Source: an uncultured Erysipelotrichaceae bacterium (GTDB lineage Bacteria > Bacillota_I > Bacilli_A > Erysipelotrichales > Erysipelotrichaceae). From it: a stretch of DNA of 38,513 bases. Below the pieces are notes generated by a model. The model saw only the letters and a list, made by a program, of their open reading frames with translations. It was not told the origin of the DNA and did not search any database. Numbering within the stretch: the stretch's first letter is position 1; every line of letters starts with the position of its first letter. This document shows positions 34,021 through 38,513 of the stretch, piece by piece. The stretch spans positions 1 to 38,513 of the forward strand of contig CALVGQ010000074.1 in the NCBI GenBank assembly GCA_944327135.1, written 5' to 3'. A program made the translations under genes and the position numbers.

Positions 34021-34980
34021 ATGCAAAAATTTGAACGCGCCAATTTTGAAGTAAAAGAATATGTCGAATCGGAACATTATGGGAAGTTCGTTATAGAGCC
34101 TCTTGAAAGGGGATTCGGAACTACAATTGGGAATGCACTAAGACGTGTTTTACTCTCCTCTTTACCAGGAGCTGCGGTTTACTCAATCAAGATTGATGGA
34201 GTTTATCATGAGTTCACCTCGATTCCAGGCGTGGAAGAAGATGTGACGATGATGATCTTAAATATCAAGAAGCTCATCATGAAAATTGAAAATGATGATG
34301 TTTTCACCTTGAGAATTTCTGCGAAAGGACCTATGACGGTTACGGCAGGAGATATTATCTGTCCGACCGGTGTGGAAGTTTTAAATACCGATCTGGAAAT
34401 TGCGCACCTGGAAGAAGGCGCAACTCTGGAAATGGAGCTGAAAGCCCGCAATGGCCGTGGTTATGTCAGCGCCGATCGCAACAAAGCACTTTATCAGGGA
34501 GCATCTCAGGGAATCGGAACGATCTATACCGATTCGATTTATACCCCGATCGATCGTATTTCCTACGAGGTTGAACCGGCTCGTGTTGGGCAAGACGCTC
34601 GTTATGATCGACTGATTTTCGAAATCTGGACCAACGGTTCGATTACACCGCAGATGTCACTGGCCCTGGGATCTAAAATTTTGATTGATCATTTGGATCT
34701 TCTGACGACAGTTCATGAGGCAGTCACGGATATGGAATCCTGCATGAAGGATGCCAACGGAGAAGTTGTCAACAAAGGCTTGGTCATGATGATCGAAGAT
34801 CTGGATCTGTCGGTTCGCTCTTATAACTGTTTGAAACGTGCAGGAATTCAAACCGTAGAAGAGCTGACTCAGAAGACTGAAGATGAAATGATGCGTGTTC
34901 GCAATTTGGGTAAGAAATCTTTGAAGGAAGTCAAAGATAAGATCTATGAATTGGGACTCAGCTTCAAATCATTTGAATAA
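34021..34980 (+). CDS. rpoA: RNA polymerase alpha subunit
   Basis: 319 residues. N-terminal dimerisation and assembly domain with [22 protein letters not shown], linker, and C-terminal domain (from about 250) with ARTVEELTQ-type helices ([23 protein letters not shown]) and the [14 protein letters not shown]-binding determinant for UP elements. GGAGGG precedes the ATG. Alpha operon layout rpsM-rpsK-rpoA-rplQ is canonical. Confidence 0.97.
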   Translation: MQKFERANFEVKEYVESEHYGKFVIEPLERGFGTTIGNALRRVLLSSLPGAAVYSIKIDGVYHEFTSIPGVEEDVTMMILNIKKLIMKIENDDVFTLRISAKGPMTVTAGDIICPTGVEVLNTDLEIAHLEEGATLEMELKARNGRGYVSADRNKALYQGASQGIGTIYTDSIYTPIDRISYEVEPARVGQDARYDRLIFEIWTNGSITPQMSLALGSKILIDHLDLLTTVHEAVTDMESCMKDANGEVVNKGLVMMIEDLDLSVRSYNCLKRAGIQTVEELTQKTEDEMMRVRNLGKKSLKEVKDKIYELGLSFKSFE

Positions 34981-35000
34981 AAGGTAAGGAGGAACCACCT

Positions 35001-35363
35001 ATGTGGAATCGTAAATTAGGACGCACTGCGGAACATCGTAAGGCAATGCTGCGGAATATGGCGACCAGTGTTATTTTACACGGCAAAATTGAAACAACTG
35101 AAATGAAAGCCAAAGAGCTTCGTTCGGTTGTGGATGAACTGATCACGCTGGGAAAACGTGGAGATTTGCATGCGCGCCGTCAGGCTGCAGCTTACATCCG
35201 GAACGTTGTGGCTGATGAAGCAACTCAGAAAACAGTTTTACAGAAATTGTTTGATGAAATTGCTCCAAAGTATGCGGATCGCAATGGCGGATATACTCGC
35301 GTTGTTAAAACCGGGATCCGTCGCGGCGATAGCGCACCGATGGCGATCATTGAATTGGTTTAA
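35001..35363 (+). CDS. rplQ: 50S ribosomal protein L17
   Basis: 120 residues, near the tunnel exit. [20 protein letters not shown] start and the C-terminal [25 protein letters not shown] (last part [11 protein letters not shown]) are typical. Last gene of the S10-spc-alpha supercluster. Downstream one would expect ecf transporter genes in Bacillus; here lipoprotein genes follow. Confidence 0.97.
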   Translation: MWNRKLGRTAEHRKAMLRNMATSVILHGKIETTEMKAKELRSVVDELITLGKRGDLHARRQAAAYIRNVVADEATQKTVLQKLFDEIAPKYADRNGGYTRVVKTGIRRGDSAPMAIIELV

Positions 35364-35368
35364 AATAG

Positions 35369-35400
35369 AAAAGGCTGGAGATTCCGGCCTTTTTTGTTTT
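35369..35400 (+). terminator. Terminator of the ribosomal supercluster
   Basis: AAAAGGCTGG (35369-35378) / CCGGCCTTTT (35384-35393) with one U-G pair, an AGATT loop and a T-run to 35395, then more T after one G. Confidence 0.92.
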
Positions 35401-35404
35401 AAGC

Positions 35405-35433
35405 TTGTCATTTGAGAAAGGCTGGATTATAGT
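35405..35433 (+). promoter_or_regulatory. Promoter of the small lipoprotein gene
   Basis: TTGTCA (35405-35410), 17-bp spacer, TATAGT (35428-35433). The -10 box ends 27 nt before the ATG, again a short leader. Confidence 0.72.
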
Positions 35434-35459
35434 AAAAGGGAAAGATAGGGGCTATTTCA

Positions 35460-36212
35460 ATGAAAAAAAGAGTCATCCAGGCAATTGCATGCCTGCTGTT
35501 GATAGCAGGGTGTTCCACTTCACAGAAGGCACTGAATTTAGAAGAAATGAGTGCTGAAGAACAATTTCAGAAGGCGACCGAAGTCATGCAGGAAGTGACT
35601 AGCATGGAAGCATCCATGGTCATGGAGCTCGAATTGAGTTATTTGAATGAGACAATTCATCAGGAAACGGAAATGTCCATGAAATTGAAAGATTTTCGAG
35701 ATCCCCAGACGATGGAAGCGCAAATAAAAATCAAGACCCTTCAAATGGAAGCAGTGATGTATATCCGGGAAGGATTGGTTTATTTGGAAACGATGGGAAT
35801 GAAAATGAAGACCACACTTTCTGACGAAGAAATGGCGGCTTATATTGATCAGGTGCAGCTAATCAGTTATGATGCTTCAGCGTTTCAGCAGCTCCAATCG
35901 AAAAAGGTGAAAGAAGACTACTGTTTGAGCTATACAATGGATGAAGAGGCAATCAATCACTATTTAGGAAGCGCTTTGGCTTCTCTTCAGAATCAGTTAA
36001 GTGAAGCCAAGGTGACCCTTAAAGAAAGTAAAGGAACGATGACGATTGATTCCAATGCGCAGGTGAAACAAGTCACAGCAGAAATCGTTATGGATTTTAC
36101 TTTGGAAGAAGAAACCATGAGCACGGTCATGACAATGATCGTGGATTATGACCGGATCAATGAAACAGAAGTTTCTTTTCCGGAAAATCTGGAGGAGTAT
36201 ACGGAATATTGA
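35460..36212 (+). CDS. Small surface lipoprotein, LppX/DUF6612-like
   Basis: 250 residues. Lipoprotein signal peptide with LIAGC lipobox, Cys18 being the lipidated residue, followed by a Ser/Thr linker. The mature part has alternating strands rich in Met/Glu/Thr (VMELELSYLNE, EMSMKLKDF, TMTIDSNAQV, EIVMDFTLEE), the pattern of the LppX/LolA-like half-barrel proteins found in DUF6612 family members. Function unknown; such folds often bind lipids or small hydrophobic ligands. Own promoter and terminator, so monocistronic. Confidence 0.72.
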   Translation: MKKRVIQAIACLLLIAGCSTSQKALNLEEMSAEEQFQKATEVMQEVTSMEASMVMELELSYLNETIHQETEMSMKLKDFRDPQTMEAQIKIKTLQMEAVMYIREGLVYLETMGMKMKTTLSDEEMAAYIDQVQLISYDASAFQQLQSKKVKEDYCLSYTMDEEAINHYLGSALASLQNQLSEAKVTLKESKGTMTIDSNAQVKQVTAEIVMDFTLEEETMSTVMTMIVDYDRINETEVSFPENLEEYTEY

Positions 36213-36234
36213 AAAAGAGCTTGGCTCTTTTTTT
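36212..36234 (+). terminator. Terminator of the small lipoprotein gene
   Basis: AAAAAGAGC (36212-36220) / GCTCTTTTT (36224-36232) with a 3-nt TTG loop and a T-run to 36234. The first base overlaps the stop codon. Confidence 0.85.
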
Positions 36235-36292
36235 ATCAAATTAATAAACTGCGGCTGCTTGAAGCAATTTTGATCTGTAAGTTTTAGAATGC

Positions 36293-36365
36293 TTGTTTCT
36301 GTAGTAGTATGAGTACGATAAAAGGCTCAGCAGTTATTGATTTTCTTTTCTGGGATGAAAAGAAA
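36293..36365 (+). promoter_or_regulatory. Possible promoter and hairpin upstream of the WG-repeat gene
   Basis: TTGTTT (36293-36298) with GATAAA (36317-36322), 18-bp spacer, is a tentative promoter. TTTCTTTTC (36342-36350) and GAAAAGAAA (36357-36365) form an exact 9-bp stem ending 1 nt before the GAAAAGGAG Shine-Dalgarno, so it might modulate initiation. Confidence 0.35.
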
Positions 36366-36382
36366 CGAAAAGGAGAAAAATT

Positions 36383-38215
36383 ATGAAAAGAACCTTCATT
36401 ACGCTCCTTCTTGCAATCCTTTGTGCAGGATGTTCTTTTGTAGAACAAAGTTTGCAGCAGAAGGACTCTGTTCAGCAAAGCTTATCTTTAGAGCCTGTAA
36501 TTTTACCGCAATATGATGCAGTGGGACCTTTCTGTGAAGGACTAGCACGTGTGGGAAAAATGACGGAGACTGGGATGAAATATCACTTTATTAATGAACA
36601 GGGCGAATCGATTGGAAAAGAATATGATCTGGCCTTGGATTTTAGTGAAGGACTGGCCTTGGTGGGAACCCGTGAGGGGGATTTTTATCGGTGCGGTTAT
36701 ATCGATCAAACTGGGCAGGAAGTGATTCCGCTGCAGTGGCTGGGAGATGAAACAGAGCATTGTCTTTCTTTTCAGGATGGATTGGCTGTGATCCAGCAGA
36801 TTATTGATGGTGAAGTCTGGTACAATTTGATCGATCGAAACGGAAATTATGTTTTTGAAAAAAGCTTCATTAGTGAGAGTGGTGATAGCTTTGCAGCGCT
36901 TCAAGACCCGCGGCTTCTGCAGTGGGTTCGACTTGAGAAAAATACTGTTGATACGGTGGGCAAAAATGTGATTCAAGCTGCCCGTGCAGGGCTGCGAAGT
37001 TTCCCTGTTATCGTCTATGATGGGGGAAAGACCTGTTGGATTGATGAGAATCTGACGATTGTTCAAAGCATCGAAGGTCATGTAACGCTCTTAGAAGAGG
37101 GATGGAGCCTTGTTTATGATCAGAACTGGAAAAACGGTGTTTTGATGAATGACGAGCAAGAAATGGTTTTCAATGGGGTGAGTTCGGTTTTAGAGGGATG
37201 GAATGATGAGCTGATTCTCTGCCTTGATCTGGAAGAGGAAGATCAGTTTGAGTATCATATCTATTCAAAAAGTGAAGGAATTCAAAAAGGACCGAAGATG
37301 AGTCATTGCAGCAAGGCTTATGACGGATATGTGATGCGGATGGAGGACCCGTTAATCACCAGAGCGGAAGATGGAAGCCTGAATCGCTTATGGACCTATC
37401 AGATCGTGGATCAGGATCTGAATGTTTTGAGTGAAGTACAGGCAGAAAATCTGTACGGGCAGGCCCGATATCTTTACGATTTCCAAGAAGAAGAATATCG
37501 TGTAGAATATGCTCCATTTTACTGGAAGACTGTAAACTGCGGCGAAATAAGCAAAACGGAGCTGATTGATGCTTCCGGAAAGACGATTGTTGAGTATCAG
37601 GAGGGGTCGATCTTGAGTGTATTGAATTCTTGCTGGATCGTGCGATATGCCCCAAACAAACAAAGGGCAGAGGTTTACGATTCAAAAGGAAACAGCCGGC
37701 TTACCATAGAAGCGATAGAGAACCTCAGCATTACCTATATTGATGGACAAGAAGCGCTTTGTTTTTCAAAAGAAGGAAAAAATAAAGCGATGATCATTAG
37801 CGGAACTTTCAATGACATGAAAATTTACGAGGATGAAGTGTATACCGATCCCCTGAGCCATCAGAGTCGGCTGGTTAATAGTGAAAAAACGACGCTGCTG
37901 AAGCAGCAAGAGGCTTCTGTGGTTGGAACTTCGATATTTACCGATCCGGTTTATTTGCAGGTGAATGGGGAGAAGATCGATTCAGCGGCGGCACTTTCCT
38001 TACCGTACAAAAACATTTATTTGTGCGCTAAACAGGTGGATCTGAATCAGACGGAAGACGGTGTTGAGAATGCTGGGGCGATTGGAATGTCATTGAAGTC
38101 CATCGATGGAAACTGGCAAAGCGATGTTTATGAAAAACTGGGAATCTTGAGCGAAGGGTATCTGGCCTATTGTGAAGGCGGCCAGTGGGGATATTTGAAA
38201 GTAAAAGAAGACTGA
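36383..38215 (+). CDS. WG-repeat lipoprotein
   Basis: 610 residues. Signal peptide with lipobox LCAGC, Cys17 lipidated, so membrane-anchored on the outside. The mature protein contains degenerate WG (KWG) repeats: FCEGLARVGK near residue 50, FSEGLALVGT near 87, FQDGLAVIQ near 130, and a final SEGYLAYCEGGQWGYLKV at the C-terminus, each followed by a strand and an INEQGE or IDQTGQ turn. WG repeats form propeller-like binding platforms of unknown ligand. The middle part (about 250-540) is more divergent. Two-lipoprotein neighbourhood suggests a surface function, not known. Confidence 0.75.
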   Translation: MKRTFITLLLAILCAGCSFVEQSLQQKDSVQQSLSLEPVILPQYDAVGPFCEGLARVGKMTETGMKYHFINEQGESIGKEYDLALDFSEGLALVGTREGDFYRCGYIDQTGQEVIPLQWLGDETEHCLSFQDGLAVIQQIIDGEVWYNLIDRNGNYVFEKSFISESGDSFAALQDPRLLQWVRLEKNTVDTVGKNVIQAARAGLRSFPVIVYDGGKTCWIDENLTIVQSIEGHVTLLEEGWSLVYDQNWKNGVLMNDEQEMVFNGVSSVLEGWNDELILCLDLEEEDQFEYHIYSKSEGIQKGPKMSHCSKAYDGYVMRMEDPLITRAEDGSLNRLWTYQIVDQDLNVLSEVQAENLYGQARYLYDFQEEEYRVEYAPFYWKTVNCGEISKTELIDASGKTIVEYQEGSILSVLNSCWIVRYAPNKQRAEVYDSKGNSRLTIEAIENLSITYIDGQEALCFSKEGKNKAMIISGTFNDMKIYEDEVYTDPLSHQSRLVNSEKTTLLKQQEASVVGTSIFTDPVYLQVNGEKIDSAAALSLPYKNIYLCAKQVDLNQTEDGVENAGAIGMSLKSIDGNWQSDVYEKLGILSEGYLAYCEGGQWGYLKVKED

Positions 38216-38411
38216 GCTTTCATTTTTTTAAAATCAGAAAAAGCGAGAAGTTCAGGATTGTTTTTCTAAATTAGCCCTTAACAGAAAAAACTGGTGTAAA
38301 AAAGCAGCTGTTATTTCCAAATCCAGGATCACTAAAGAAAGAGGGGAACTGATTAAAATTTTCTTTCTTTGAAGGTAATTTTACATAAAGAAAAAAAGGG
38401 AAAAAAAGATA
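38216..38411. other. Intergenic region upstream of the rRNA promoter
   Basis: No gene is supported. A weak inverted repeat, TTTTTCT / AGAAAAA within about 38260-38290, may terminate transcription of the lipoprotein gene, but there is no strong T-run hairpin. The last part (38355-38410) is A/T-rich with phased A-tracts, fitting an UP element for the strong promoter that follows. Confidence 0.45.
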
Positions 38412-38440
38412 TTGACAGAGGGGAGGGGATTTGGTATTAT
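38412..38440 (+). promoter_or_regulatory. Ribosomal RNA operon promoter
   Basis: Perfect TTGACA (38412-38417), 17-bp spacer and TATTAT (38435-38440). The predicted first nucleotide is G at 38447; Firmicutes rrn promoters that start with G respond to GTP level, which would give growth-rate control. Confidence 0.85.
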
Positions 38441-38446
38441 AAGTAA

Positions 38447-38513
38447 GCACTCGGCGAGAGAGACTCGCAGGGGGCGATCGATCTTTGAAAACTAAACAGA
38501 ACAAACTTACAAA
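38447..38513 (+). ncRNA. Start of rRNA operon leader (partial)
   Basis: After the predicted start, GCGAG (38454-38458) / CTCGC (38464-38468) forms a hairpin, and ATCTTTGAAAACT (from 38481) is the conserved Firmicutes leader motif that acts as a boxA-like antitermination/processing site ahead of 16S rRNA. The 16S gene itself should begin beyond the window edge; a tRNA-led operon is a less likely alternative. Confidence 0.75.

Noticed and set aside
38271-38504. 77-codon minus-strand frame near the window end
   Set aside because: It runs antisense through the rrn promoter and leader, has low-complexity composition and no RBS.
1-38513. CRISPR array, tRNA genes, insertion sequences or phage genes
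   Set aside because: No regularly spaced repeats, no cloverleaf with conserved T-loop, and no transposase or integrase motif was seen on either strand.

Overview
The window looks like chromosomal DNA from a low-to-mid GC, Gram-positive gut Firmicute, most likely in the Erysipelotrichia/Mollicutes branch. The basis is the Firmicutes str, S10, spc and alpha ribosomal-protein order, strong AGGAGG ribosome-binding sites, a zinc-type S14 (rpsZ), an LtaS-type polymerase, an rRNA leader of Firmicutes type, and the absence of rpmD (L30) between rpsE and rplO, as seen in Mollicutes relatives. The taxonomic call is inference; no 16S gene lies inside the window.

Layout. (1) 1-4602: str operon (rpsL, rpsG, fusA, tuf) with a consensus promoter, a long structured leader and a strong terminator after tuf. 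(2) 4603-20816: a 16-kb accessory block separating str from S10. It holds a MATE exporter, a DUF1622 membrane protein, a probable operon of a DUF975 membrane protein, an ATP-grasp ligase and two alpha/beta-hydrolase esterases, a VTT-domain membrane protein coupled to a family 2 glycosyltransferase, a two-component system with a large multi-pass kinase, a MarR / flavin reductase / flavodoxin operon that matches the bilirubin-reductase genes bilQ-bilR-bilS, and then on the minus strand a ferritin-VIT1 iron transporter and an alpha/beta hydrolase, followed by an LtaS-like polymerase on the plus strand. (3) 20876-35400: one long S10-spc-alpha supercluster from rpsJ to rplQ including secY, adk, map, infA, rpmJ and rpoA. 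(4) 35401-38215: two lipoproteins (a small one and a WG-repeat one). (5) 38412-38513: a consensus rrn promoter and the start of an rRNA leader that runs off the window.

The best candidate for an exciting system is the bilQRS operon at 14865-16955. BilR carries His164-Gly-Asp166-Arg167, the residue pair reported as diagnostic for gut bilirubin reductase, is followed by a flavodoxin-like BilS, and is preceded by a MarR regulator whose promoter lies between two near-identical palindromes. The least understood is the DUF975/ATP-grasp/esterase/esterase unit at 6656-10182. Two further patterns stand out: accessory promoters leave very short leaders (inferred 14-23 nt), whereas the ribosomal operons carry leaders of about 105-120 nt with extended stem-loops.
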